A DNA stretch of 64,000 nucleotides from an uncultured Eggerthellaceae bacterium (lineage in GTDB: Bacteria; Actinomycetota; Coriobacteriia; Coriobacteriales; Eggerthellaceae), in NCBI GenBank assembly GCA_905234785.1, contig CAJOIP010000002.1:62001-126000 (forward strand), written 5' to 3'. A program made the translations under genes and the position numbers. The notes under the pieces were generated by a model, which did no database searches, was not told the origin of the DNA, and worked only from the letters and a program-made list of their open reading frames with translations. Position 1 is the stretch's first letter. Every line of letters starts with the position of its first letter. Below are positions 33,008 through 42,111 of the stretch, in pieces.

Positions 33008-33880
33008 CTATCGCTTGTCGGCCAAGAAGAACAGGGCCAACGTGCCGGGACCGGAGTGCGCGCCGATGACGGGGTCGACGAAGTTGATGCGGATGTCGGT
33101 CACGCCGAGCTTGTCGCGGATCATGTCGGCCAGGTACAGCGCGTCTTCCTCGCAGTCGCCGTGGCTGATGAACACGGTCTGCTCGGAGACTGGCTGGATG
33201 GCGGATTCCTTCATGTGGTCGAACAGCGCCTGAATGGACTTCCTGCGCCCGCGGACCTTTTCCATGGGAATGAGGTGGCCTGCGTTGTCCATGTGCAGCA
33301 CGGGCTTGATGTTCAGGAGCGAACCCGCCCATGCGCTCGTGCGCGACACGCGCCCGCCGCGGAACAGGTACATGAGGTCGTCGACCGTGAACCAGTGCGC
33401 CAAGTTGAACTTGTGGGCCTCGACCCAGCCGTGCGTTTCCTCGATGGTGGCACCGTCGCGCGCCATGCACGCGGCCTTGTACACGAGCAGGCCCTCGCCC
33501 ATGGAAGCGCCGCGCGTGTCGACGTGGAATATCTTGCGCGTGGGGAACTCGCTGCGCATGGCGTCGAGCATGCCGGCTGTGGCCTCGTAGGTGCCGGACA
33601 GGCCGCTTGAAAAGCCGATGTAGAGGATGTCGCGCCCGTCGGCCAAGATCTGGTGCAGGAGCTTCTCGGAGTCTTGCTGGTTGGGCAGCGAGGTCGTGAA
33701 CACCTTGCCTTCGCGCATCATCGTGTAGAACCGCTGCAGGTCGCTCTTCTCGCCCTGCGTGTAGCTTTGGAACTGCTCGCCGTCGGACATGAACGTGAGC
33801 GGCAAGATGTGAAGCCCGAACTCGTCGATCATCTCGTCGAGCAGGTTGCAGCTGGAATCGGTGACGATATCGAATTGCAT
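33008..33880 (-). CDS. DegV family fatty-acid-binding protein
   Basis: DIVTDSSCNLL, TTSLPNQQDSEKLL, SSGLSGTYEA, YLFRGGRVSRTSAW, GAHSGPGTLALFF. Confidence 0.93.
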   Translation of the reverse strand: MQFDIVTDSSCNLLDEMIDEFGLHILPLTFMSDGEQFQSYTQGEKSDLQRFYTMMREGKVFTTSLPNQQDSEKLLHQILADGRDILYIGFSSGLSGTYEATAGMLDAMRSEFPTRKIFHVDTRGASMGEGLLVYKAACMARDGATIEETHGWVEAHKFNLAHWFTVDDLMYLFRGGRVSRTSAWAGSLLNIKPVLHMDNAGHLIPMEKVRGRRKSIQALFDHMKESAIQPVSEQTVFISHGDCEEDALYLADMIRDKLGVTDIRINFVDPVIGAHSGPGTLALFFLADKR

Positions 33881-34046
33881 GTGCGGTCCTTTCGCGATTA
33901 ACCTGATTCATTATTGTACACAACATAGCCTGAAGGGGAGTATCTCCATTGGTCTAAAATCTGTTGATACCGCGATACGCTCGAAGGGCAATGCGCGTTC
34001 TTATATACTTAACGGGTTTGAGTTAAAGCAGCTGAAAGAGGAAAAC

Positions 34047-36890
34047 GTGGCGAACAGTTACAAAGACACGATGAACCTGCCCCAGACCGATTTCCCCATG
34101 CGCGGAAACCTGCCTGAAAACGAGCCGAAGCGCCTGGAAAAATGGGAAAGCGAGCGCCTGTACTGGCGCGTCCTCGAGAAGAACAAGGACAACGAGCCTC
34201 ACGTCCTGCACGACGGCCCGCCGTACGCGAACGGCCCCATTCACATCGGGCACGCCTTCAACAAGATCCTGAAGGATTTCGTGAACAAATCGCACGCCCA
34301 GCGCGGCTACCACACGCCTTACATCCCCGGCTGGGATTGCCATGGCCAGCCCATCGAGCACATGGTCGAGGAGATGCTCGGCACGGAGAAGTTCCGCGAG
34401 ACGCCCCAGCCCGAAGTGCGCCGGTTGTGCCGCGAATGGGCCGAGAAGTACGTGGGCGTGCAGCGCGAGGGCTTCAAGCGCCTGGGCGTGAACGCCGACT
34501 GGGAGCACCCGTACCTCACGTTCATCCCGAACTTCGAGGCGGGCAACGTCGAGATCTTCAAGAAGATGTACCTCGACGGCGCTATTTACCGCGGCCGCAA
34601 GCCCATCCACTGGTGCAGCCACTGCCACACGGCGCTCGCCGAGGCGGAAATCGAATACGGCGACGAGGTGTCGCCCGCCATCTTCGTGCGCTTCGAGATG
34701 ACTACGACGCCCGCGGGCCTGGAAGCGTGGGAGGGCAAGCTCGACGTCGCCATCTGGACGACCACGCCCTGGACGCTTCCCGCCGACGACGCCGTCATCC
34801 TGCACCCGACCGAGGGCTATGTCGCCGTCGCGCACGAGGGTCGTGCCTACATCATGGCCGAGGCGCTCGTCGAGAAGCTCGTCGAGAAGTTCGGCTGGGA
34901 TGACGCAAAGGTCGTCGAGGGCTTCAAGGCCACGGGTACCGAGCTTGAGGGCAACCGCTACAAGCAGCCCATATTCGGCGATCAAGGCGAAGAGGGCGTG
35001 TTCATCTACGCCGACTACGTCACGATGGAAGACGGCACCGGCATCGTGCACACCGCGCCAGGCCATGGCGTCGACGACTACCTCGCCGGCATGAAGTTCG
35101 GCGTGCCGGTTGTCATGCCGGTCGACGACGACGGCCGCTTCTACGTGGGCGACACCATGGGCTTCGGCGGCCCGTTCTCCGGCATGGAAGTGAACGAGGC
35201 TAACCCCGTCATCATCGAGTGGCTGCGCGAGCGCGGCATGCTCATCCTGCATGAGGACATCAACCACAGCTACCCGCATTGCTGGCGCTGCCACGAGCCG
35301 GTCATCTTCCGCGCCACGAGCCAGTGGTTCGTGAGCATGGACGACACGGGCCTGCGCGAAGCGGCCACGAAGGCCATCCAGGAAGACGTCGAGTGGATCC
35401 CCGCGTGGGCCTCCAACCGCATCGGCGCCATGGTGGCCGAGCGCCCTGACTGGTGCATCTCGCGCCAGCGTTCCTGGGGCGTGCCCATTCCCGTGTTCAC
35501 CTGCGGGAAGTGCGGTCAGACCGTTGCCACCGAGGCGACGTTCGACGCCGTCATCGACCTGTTCTACAAGGAGGGCGCCGACGCGTGGTTCACGAAGCGC
35601 CCCGCCGAGTACCTGCCTGCCGACACGTGCTGCGCCAAGTGCGGCGCCGGCGTGGAAGACCTCGAACCCGAAAAGGACATCCTCGACGTGTGGTGGGAAA
35701 GCGGCGTGTCGCACCAAAGCGTGCTGCGCCACCGCGCCGACGAAGGGCTCACATGGCCTGCCGACATGTACCTGGAAGGCTCTGACCAGCACCGCGGATG
35801 GTTCCAATCGTCGCTGCTCACGAGCGTGGGGGCATACGGCGTTCCCCCGTACAAGTCGGTCATGCACTGCGGATTCACCGTCGACGAGAACGGCGAGAAG
35901 ATGTCGAAGTCGAAGGGCAACGGCATCGACCCGGCCGATGTCATGGGCAAGTTCGGCGCAGACGTGCTGCGCCTGTGGGTCGCATCGGTCGATTACTCGC
36001 ATGACGTTTCCATATCCGACAACATCCTGAAGCAGGTGTCCGACGCGTACCGCAAGTTCCGCAACAGCCTGAGGTTCCTGCTTGCCAACCTCTACGACTT
36101 CGGGCTCGGCGAGCTCGCGAGCTCGTGGGACGACCTCGAGCCCGTCGACAAGTACATGATGGCCCGCGCGTACGCCCTGCTCGTCGAGTGCGAGGCGGCG
36201 TACGATGCGTACAAGTTCCAGGGCGTGTACCGCGCGTGCTACGATTTCGTGAACGAGCTCTCGAGCGTCTACATGGACGTCACGAAGGACCGCCTGTACT
36301 CCGAGGCACCCGATTCGCCGCGCCGCCGCGCCGTTCAGACCGTGCTCGCGAACATCCTCGAGGTGCTCGTGCGCGTGCTCGCGCCGATCCTCTCGTTCAC
36401 GTGCGACGAGGTGTGGGAGCACTTCCCCGAGGGGCTGCACGGAGGCCAAGACCGGCCGTTCAGCGTGCAGCTGGCAGGATGGCCCGCGCGCGACGACTTC
36501 TGCCCGCCGCTTCCGGCCGACGACGGCGCTGCCGACATCGCCGCGTTCGAGAAGGCGCTTGCGGTCCGCGAGGTCGCAACGAAGGCGCTCGAGGATGCGC
36601 GCGCAGAGGGTTTCGTGAAGAAGAGCCAGGAAGCCGCCGTCAAAGTCACGGCTCCTTCCGAGGACCTGGCTGCCTTGAAGTCGTTCGGCGAAGCGGTTCT
36701 CGAAGAGCTCTTCATCGTTTCGGGAGTCGAGCTCGCCGCCGGCGACGAGCTCGCATGCGAAGTCGTCCATGCGCAAGGCGAGAAGTGCCCGCGCTGCTGG
36801 AATTACCGCGAGCTCGGCGGAAACGCGAACCACCCGGATGTCTGCGGACGCTGCGGCGATGCCCTCGACGCAATCGGGTTCGCCGGGTAG
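34047..36890 (+). CDS. ileS: Isoleucyl-tRNA synthetase
   Basis: DGPPYANGPIHIGHAFNKILKD (HIGH), GEKMSKSKGNG (KMSKS), C-terminal zinc motif CPRCWNYRELGGNANHPDVCGRCG; GTG at 34047 with RBS preferred over 33846. Confidence 0.96.
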   Translation: MANSYKDTMNLPQTDFPMRGNLPENEPKRLEKWESERLYWRVLEKNKDNEPHVLHDGPPYANGPIHIGHAFNKILKDFVNKSHAQRGYHTPYIPGWDCHGQPIEHMVEEMLGTEKFRETPQPEVRRLCREWAEKYVGVQREGFKRLGVNADWEHPYLTFIPNFEAGNVEIFKKMYLDGAIYRGRKPIHWCSHCHTALAEAEIEYGDEVSPAIFVRFEMTTTPAGLEAWEGKLDVAIWTTTPWTLPADDAVILHPTEGYVAVAHEGRAYIMAEALVEKLVEKFGWDDAKVVEGFKATGTELEGNRYKQPIFGDQGEEGVFIYADYVTMEDGTGIVHTAPGHGVDDYLAGMKFGVPVVMPVDDDGRFYVGDTMGFGGPFSGMEVNEANPVIIEWLRERGMLILHEDINHSYPHCWRCHEPVIFRATSQWFVSMDDTGLREAATKAIQEDVEWIPAWASNRIGAMVAERPDWCISRQRSWGVPIPVFTCGKCGQTVATEATFDAVIDLFYKEGADAWFTKRPAEYLPADTCCAKCGAGVEDLEPEKDILDVWWESGVSHQSVLRHRADEGLTWPADMYLEGSDQHRGWFQSSLLTSVGAYGVPPYKSVMHCGFTVDENGEKMSKSKGNGIDPADVMGKFGADVLRLWVASVDYSHDVSISDNILKQVSDAYRKFRNSLRFLLANLYDFGLGELASSWDDLEPVDKYMMARAYALLVECEAAYDAYKFQGVYRACYDFVNELSSVYMDVTKDRLYSEAPDSPRRRAVQTVLANILEVLVRVLAPILSFTCDEVWEHFPEGLHGGQDRPFSVQLAGWPARDDFCPPLPADDGAADIAAFEKALAVREVATKALEDARAEGFVKKSQEAAVKVTAPSEDLAALKSFGEAVLEELFIVSGVELAAGDELACEVVHAQGEKCPRCWNYRELGGNANHPDVCGRCGDALDAIGFAG

Positions 36891-37394
36891 ATGGCCTCAT
36901 CCGAAAACAATGCTGTGGCGAAGAGGACGGTCTTGCTTGCCGTCCTTGTCGTCATTTGGGTGCTGCTCGACCAGTTCACGAAATCGCTCGTCGCCGGCCA
37001 GGAGCTGGGCGGCATGTTCGTGGGCCCGTTCATGGGGCTCGTCGACTTCAGGCTCGTGCACAACACGGGCGGCGCCTGGGGCGTCTTCGAGGGCAACACG
37101 GTTGCGCTCGGCGTCTTCTCGCTCGTGGTGTGCGCGTTGCTGGCGGTCTATTACATCTGGCAGCGCAACGAGGTGAACCTCGTGCAGGCCATAGGCATCG
37201 CCCTCATCATGGCGGGCGGCATCGGCAACGCCATCGACCGCTTCGCCCAAGGCTACGTCACCGATTTCATCGAGTTCAGCTTTTTCGACTTCCCCGTGTT
37301 CAACGTGGCCGACATAGGCGTGACGTGCGGGTTCGTGCTACTCTTCATCGGGCTGGCGCTCGAGTGGCGCCGCGACGCGAAGGCGCGGCCATGA
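36891..37394 (+). CDS. lspA: Lipoprotein signal peptidase
   Basis: WVLLDQFTKSLV, LVHNTGGAWGVFEG, GGIGNAIDRFAQGYVTDFIEF. Confidence 0.95.
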   Translation: MASSENNAVAKRTVLLAVLVVIWVLLDQFTKSLVAGQELGGMFVGPFMGLVDFRLVHNTGGAWGVFEGNTVALGVFSLVVCALLAVYYIWQRNEVNLVQAIGIALIMAGGIGNAIDRFAQGYVTDFIEFSFFDFPVFNVADIGVTCGFVLLFIGLALEWRRDAKARP

Positions 37395-38365
37395 GCGTTT
37401 CGCGCTGCTACGTGGCGACGGCCGCCGACGAGGGCATGAGGCTCGATGCGCTTTTGGGCGAGCGAGGCCTCTACGCGAGCCGCTCGGCTGCCGCCCATGC
37501 CATCGAAGGCGGCAAGGTGCTCGTGGCGGGGGAGCCTGCATCGAAGAAGCAGGCGGTCAAATCCGGCCAGGCCATCGTGTACGAGGTTGTCGAGGCCGAG
37601 GTCGACACGCCCCTCACCGGCGAGCCGATTCCGCTCGATATCCGCTACGAAGACGATGACGTCATCGTGCTGTCGAAGCAGGCTGGGCTCGTGTGCCATC
37701 CGTCCGACGACCACCGCGACGGAACGCTCGTGAACGCGCTCATATACCATTGCGGGGCCGACCACCTGTGCGACGTGCAGGGCGAGAAAGACCGCCTCGG
37801 CATCGTGCACCGGCTCGACATGGACACGACGGGGCTCATGATGGCCGCCAAGACGAACGTGGCCGGCGAAGCCCTCATGGCGGCCATTCAAGACCACGTG
37901 GTCGACCGTCGCTACCTCGCGCTCGTGCACGGGGTCATTGCGCACGACACTGGCATGATCGACGCCCCCATCGCGCGCCATCCCAAGGACCGCACCCGCA
38001 TGGCCATCCGCGACACCGAAAGCGCGCGCGAGGCCATCACGACGTTCACGGTGCTCGACCGCTTCGAAGCCGGCCTGCGTGACAACGGCTACACGCTTGT
38101 GGACTGCAAGCTGTTCACGGGGCGCACCCACCAGATCCGCGTTCACATGGAATACGCGAAGCACCCGCTCGTGGGCGACCCGCTCTACACGGCCAACCGC
38201 CCGCGGCACGAGTCGGCGAACCTCGGGCTTTCGCGTCAGTTCCTCCACTCGTTCAAGTTGACGTTCGATCATCCGATTACCGGAGAGACCTTGCATTTCG
38301 AGGACGACTTGCCCGATGATTTGGCAAACGTCCTCGAACAGCTCGAGGGTAGAAGGCAAAGCTGA
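37391..38365 (+). CDS. RluA/RluD-family pseudouridine synthase
   Basis: S4 domain, GIVHRLDMDTTGLMMAAK, LFTGRTHQIRVHMEYAKHPLVGDPLY; overlaps lspA stop. Confidence 0.94.
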   Translation: MSVSRCYVATAADEGMRLDALLGERGLYASRSAAAHAIEGGKVLVAGEPASKKQAVKSGQAIVYEVVEAEVDTPLTGEPIPLDIRYEDDDVIVLSKQAGLVCHPSDDHRDGTLVNALIYHCGADHLCDVQGEKDRLGIVHRLDMDTTGLMMAAKTNVAGEALMAAIQDHVVDRRYLALVHGVIAHDTGMIDAPIARHPKDRTRMAIRDTESAREAITTFTVLDRFEAGLRDNGYTLVDCKLFTGRTHQIRVHMEYAKHPLVGDPLYTANRPRHESANLGLSRQFLHSFKLTFDHPITGETLHFEDDLPDDLANVLEQLEGRRQS

Positions 38366-38388
38366 CACATCCAAAAGGAGCGTGCAGT

Positions 38389-39573
38389 ATGAGCAGGACC
38401 GTTCTCATAGGCGTTACCGGCTGCGTCGCCATTTACAAGACGTGCGAAGTCATACGCGGCCTGCAGAAGGCGGGCGTGCGCGCAAAGGTCGTCATGACCG
38501 AAAGCGCCACCCATTTCATCAACCCCACGCTGTTCCGCTCGCTCACGCGCGAGCCTGTTGCGGTCGGGCTGTTCGACGACGCGCCGGGCGATCCCATACA
38601 TCACATATCGTTGGCGAAGGAAGCCGACCTGTTCCTCATCGCCCCCTGCACGGCAAACGTCATCGCGAAGATGGCGCATGGCATCGCCGACGACTTGCTG
38701 ACCACGACGGCGCTTGCCACGACGGCGCCCATTGTCATCGCGCCCGCCATGAACGTGAACATGTACGAGAACGCGGCAACCCAGCTGAACATGGAAACGC
38801 TCCGTACGCGCGGAATCGCGTTCATCGATGCCGAAAGCGGTTACCTTGCCTGCGGCGACGAGGGGAAGGGACGCCTTGCAGACCCGGCTGTCATCGTCGA
38901 GGCGGTTCTCGAGCGCCTCGACGCGAAACGCGACCTCGAGGGAAAGCGCGTGCTCGTCACGGCCGGCCCGACAGTCGAGCCCATCGATGCCGTACGTTTC
39001 ATATCGAACCCGTCGTCGGGAAAGATGGGCTTTGCCATCGCCGCGGCTGCGCACGAGCGCGGCGCGGACGTCACGCTCGTGACGGGTCCCGTGGCCCTCG
39101 AAGACCTCCCGGGCATGGAAACCGTGCACGTGAGGACGGCGTGCGAGATGCTCGAAGCCGTCGATGCGGCCTTCGACAAGGCGGACATCGCCATATTCAC
39201 GGCTGCTGTCAGCGATTACCGTCCCGCAAACCCGTCTGGCTGCAAGCTCAAGAAGGGGAGGGACGATGCCGAGCTATCAACGATTCAGCTCGTCGAGAAC
39301 CCCGACATCCTCGCCACGATGTCATCGCGAAAGCGCGACGGCCAGGTAGTCGTGGGCTTCGCAGCGGAAACGGACGACCTCGAGGTGAACGCGCGCGAGA
39401 AGCTCGCCAAGAAGAACGCCGACTTCATCGTGGCAAACCTCGTGTCTCACGGAAACGGGTTCGCTGCCGACGAAAACGAGGCGACAATCGTTTCGAAGGA
39501 TGGTGCCAAGCCGCTCAACCGCATGGCAAAAGGCCAGCTTGCGCATAGGATTCTCGACGAATTACTGGGATAA
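38389..39573 (+). CDS. coaBC: Bifunctional phosphopantothenoylcysteine decarboxylase/phosphopantothenate-cysteine ligase
   Basis: GVTGCVAIYKTCEVIRGLQ, APAMNVNMYENAATQLN, TAGPTVEPIDAVRFISNPSSGKMGFAIA. Confidence 0.95.
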   Translation: MSRTVLIGVTGCVAIYKTCEVIRGLQKAGVRAKVVMTESATHFINPTLFRSLTREPVAVGLFDDAPGDPIHHISLAKEADLFLIAPCTANVIAKMAHGIADDLLTTTALATTAPIVIAPAMNVNMYENAATQLNMETLRTRGIAFIDAESGYLACGDEGKGRLADPAVIVEAVLERLDAKRDLEGKRVLVTAGPTVEPIDAVRFISNPSSGKMGFAIAAAAHERGADVTLVTGPVALEDLPGMETVHVRTACEMLEAVDAAFDKADIAIFTAAVSDYRPANPSGCKLKKGRDDAELSTIQLVENPDILATMSSRKRDGQVVVGFAAETDDLEVNAREKLAKKNADFIVANLVSHGNGFAADENEATIVSKDGAKPLNRMAKGQLAHRILDELLG

Positions 39574-39594
39574 TAGTCAGATATATATATAAAA

Positions 39595-39610
39595 TGGGAC
39601 AAATGTCCCA
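39595..39610. promoter_or_regulatory. Operator-like palindrome TGGGACA-AA-TGTCCCA with TATAAT at 39640-39645
   Basis: 7-bp perfect arms with 2-nt spacer, ~30 bp upstream of a -10-like hexamer in front of the first EAL gene. Confidence 0.45.
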
Positions 39611-39701
39611 CCTCTTCGCTCAAATCGTGGACGAACTGTTATAATTTCGTTAACGAAGAAGGGGTGGGCGTATTACCACGCGCGTCATCATAGTCTTTGC
39701 C

Positions 39702-41954
39702 GTGCTCATAGTAGCCTTGATAGTCTGCGCCTTCCTCGCCCGAAAATCAAAGCGCGCCATCTCGACCGATGTCGTCATAATGCTCGTGGCGTTGCTGCCC
39801 CCCATGGTGGGCAATTCCATAATCATCGGGGCCAACGACTGGCTATTGGCCAACATCGGAAGCTATGTTTACTTCATCGGCCTCGACTTCTCGGTCTTGG
39901 CGCTCCTGCGCTTCACAGCTGATTACTGCGACATATCCTACGTTGGCACGAAATGGCGCGTCGTCGTCACGACCATAATCGCCCTCGATATCCTGCAGCT
40001 GCTGCTCAATCCGATAACGGGTCATGCGTTCATGCTGCGGCTCACCATGGTCGACGAAACGGTTTACTACCAGCTCGTCCCGCTGGCAGGTCAGTACGTG
40101 CACCGCGTCGTGGCGTACGGCATCTTCTTCGTCTCGGTGTTCATCTTCGCGTTCAAGACGTTCAGGGTCTCTCGGATATACGTCGAGAAGTACCTCGTCA
40201 TTTTCCTGAGCATGGTCTTCGTGGGCCTGTGGGAGACGTTCTACATTTTCTCGGGCACGCCCATCGACCGGTCCATGATAGGGTTTGGCGTGTTCGGCTT
40301 GCTCGTGTTCTATTTCGCGCTGTACTTCAAGCCCATGCGCCTGCTCGACCGCATGCTCGCCCGCATCGTGTCGGGTATGAACGCTGCGGTGTTCTTCTTC
40401 GACACGTCGAGGAAGTGCATTTACGGCAACGACACCGCCCGCGACCTCGTCAATCTCGGACAGGGCGACGAAATACCCGAAAACGTATCGGAATCGGTCG
40501 CGAAGGCCATCGGCGGGTGGGGCGGCGCCTACAAGGAAGAATGGCATGCCGTGCGCCACGTCTTCAGGGATTCACGCGAATACTACCTCGATGTGCTCGT
40601 CCAGCAAATCTACGATGAGAGGAACCGCTACCTAGGAGCCGCCGTCTCGGTGCGCGACATCACGGCTGAAGAGCAGAAGCTGCAGCGCGAGCAGTTCCTT
40701 GCCAATCACGACGTCCTGACAGGGCTGTTCAACCAGCGCCATCTGTACGAGCGCGCCCGGCTGCTCATCGACGAAAATCCCGAAACGCAATACGAGGTCG
40801 TCGGCATCGACATCAAGGACTTCAAGATCATCAACGACATTTTCAGCAAGGAGTTCGGCGATCACGTGCTATGCGTCTTGGCCGACGCAATGCGCAGCGA
40901 GACCCAGCCCGGAACGGTGTACGGGCGGCTTACCGGCGATAAGTTCGGCTTCGTCGCGCCAAAGGGGATGTACACCGCCGATCACCTGAACGCGCTGCTC
41001 GACCTTAAGCTGTACGGCGACGACCTTTCCAACTACCCCATCGTCGTGCACATCGGCATGTTCGAAGCCACCGATCGAACGCTGCCCATTTCGGTCATGT
41101 TCGACCGGGCGTTCATGGCCATCAATTCCATCAAGCACGATTACAACCGGCGCGTCGCGCGTTACGACGAGGCGATGCGCGACGACCTCATTTGGAACCA
41201 GACCATATCCTCGCAGCTCGACAAGGCGATCCGCGAACGCCAGATCCGCCCGTACCTTCAGCCCATGGTCGATGCCGATGGAAACGTCGAAGGCGCCGAG
41301 GTGCTCGTCAGGTGGATCCACCCTGACGAAGGGTTCCTGTCTCCTGCGCGCTTCATCCCAGTCTTCGAGAACAACGGTATGGTCGCCCAGCTCGACGAGT
41401 ACATGTGGCGCTGCGCTTGCGAGATACTGCGCGACTGGGCCGATCGGGGCATCGACTTGTTCTTGTCAGTCAACATCTCGCCGAAGGACTTCTACTTCAT
41501 CGACGTATTCGGCGTCATAAAGGGCCTGGTCGACGAGTACGCCATCGATCCGGCGAAGCTGCGCCTTGAAATAACCGAGACGGTCATGATGACCGACCTC
41601 GAAAACCGCCTGCGCATCATCGAGAACTTGCGCTCCGAAGGCTTCCTCGTGGAAATGGACGACTTCGGAAGCGGCTACTCGTCGCTCAACATGCTGAAGG
41701 ACATCCCCGTTGACGTGCTCAAGATCGACATGATGTTCTTGTACAAGACGAAGGACCAATCGAAGGCCCAGACGATCCTGCAGACCATCATCAACCTTTC
41801 CGGGCAGCTCGGCATTCCGTCTGTGACCGAAGGCGTCGAGACCGCCGAACAGCTCGACATGCTGGTGAACATGGGCTGCAGCTTGTTCCAGGGCTACTAT
41901 TTCGCCAAGCCCATGCCCGTTTCCGAATTCGAGGAGCGGTTCCGCGCTGCGTGA
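39702..41954 (+). CDS. Membrane GGDEF/EAL-domain protein (multi-TM sensor; degenerate GGDEF, EAL likely intact)
   Basis: ~6-7 N-terminal TM helices, PAS-like linker, GGDEF region reads TGDKF, EAL region EVLVRW..NISPKDFY..EITETVMM..DDFGSGYSS..ITEGVET; exact start uncertain. Confidence 0.9.
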   Translation: MLIVALIVCAFLARKSKRAISTDVVIMLVALLPPMVGNSIIIGANDWLLANIGSYVYFIGLDFSVLALLRFTADYCDISYVGTKWRVVVTTIIALDILQLLLNPITGHAFMLRLTMVDETVYYQLVPLAGQYVHRVVAYGIFFVSVFIFAFKTFRVSRIYVEKYLVIFLSMVFVGLWETFYIFSGTPIDRSMIGFGVFGLLVFYFALYFKPMRLLDRMLARIVSGMNAAVFFFDTSRKCIYGNDTARDLVNLGQGDEIPENVSESVAKAIGGWGGAYKEEWHAVRHVFRDSREYYLDVLVQQIYDERNRYLGAAVSVRDITAEEQKLQREQFLANHDVLTGLFNQRHLYERARLLIDENPETQYEVVGIDIKDFKIINDIFSKEFGDHVLCVLADAMRSETQPGTVYGRLTGDKFGFVAPKGMYTADHLNALLDLKLYGDDLSNYPIVVHIGMFEATDRTLPISVMFDRAFMAINSIKHDYNRRVARYDEAMRDDLIWNQTISSQLDKAIRERQIRPYLQPMVDADGNVEGAEVLVRWIHPDEGFLSPARFIPVFENNGMVAQLDEYMWRCACEILRDWADRGIDLFLSVNISPKDFYFIDVFGVIKGLVDEYAIDPAKLRLEITETVMMTDLENRLRIIENLRSEGFLVEMDDFGSGYSSLNMLKDIPVDVLKIDMMFLYKTKDQSKAQTILQTIINLSGQLGIPSVTEGVETAEQLDMLVNMGCSLFQGYYFAKPMPVSEFEERFRAA

Positions 41955-42111
41955 CGAACCCGTTTCGCAGCTTGCGCGGACCCGGCTCGCGCACATCTTC
42001 CGCACTCTATGTTAACAACGGTGAAATCGCGCTCCGACGTGCTTTTTTTGCTGTTTTGAACGATATAATGCTCTCAATACGATCTGTAGCATAGCGAGGG
42101 GTTTTTTCATC

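Noticed and set aside
33900-34046. T-box riboswitch upstream of ileS
   Set aside because: Only a weak GATACCGCG similarity to the T-box antiterminator; no clear specifier stem or full AGGGTGGNACCGCG motif
33846-34046. N-terminal extension of IleS from 33846
   Set aside because: Sequence upstream of GTG 34047 overlaps the divergent DegV gene and lacks IleS similarity
34023-36833. 936-aa minus-strand ORF opposite ileS
   Set aside because: Shadow ORF mirrored from ileS codon usage
42000-42111. Riboswitch (for example c-di-GMP) upstream of the second EAL gene
   Set aside because: Only a TATAAT-like -10 and T-rich stretch seen; no GEMM-type conserved core identified by eye
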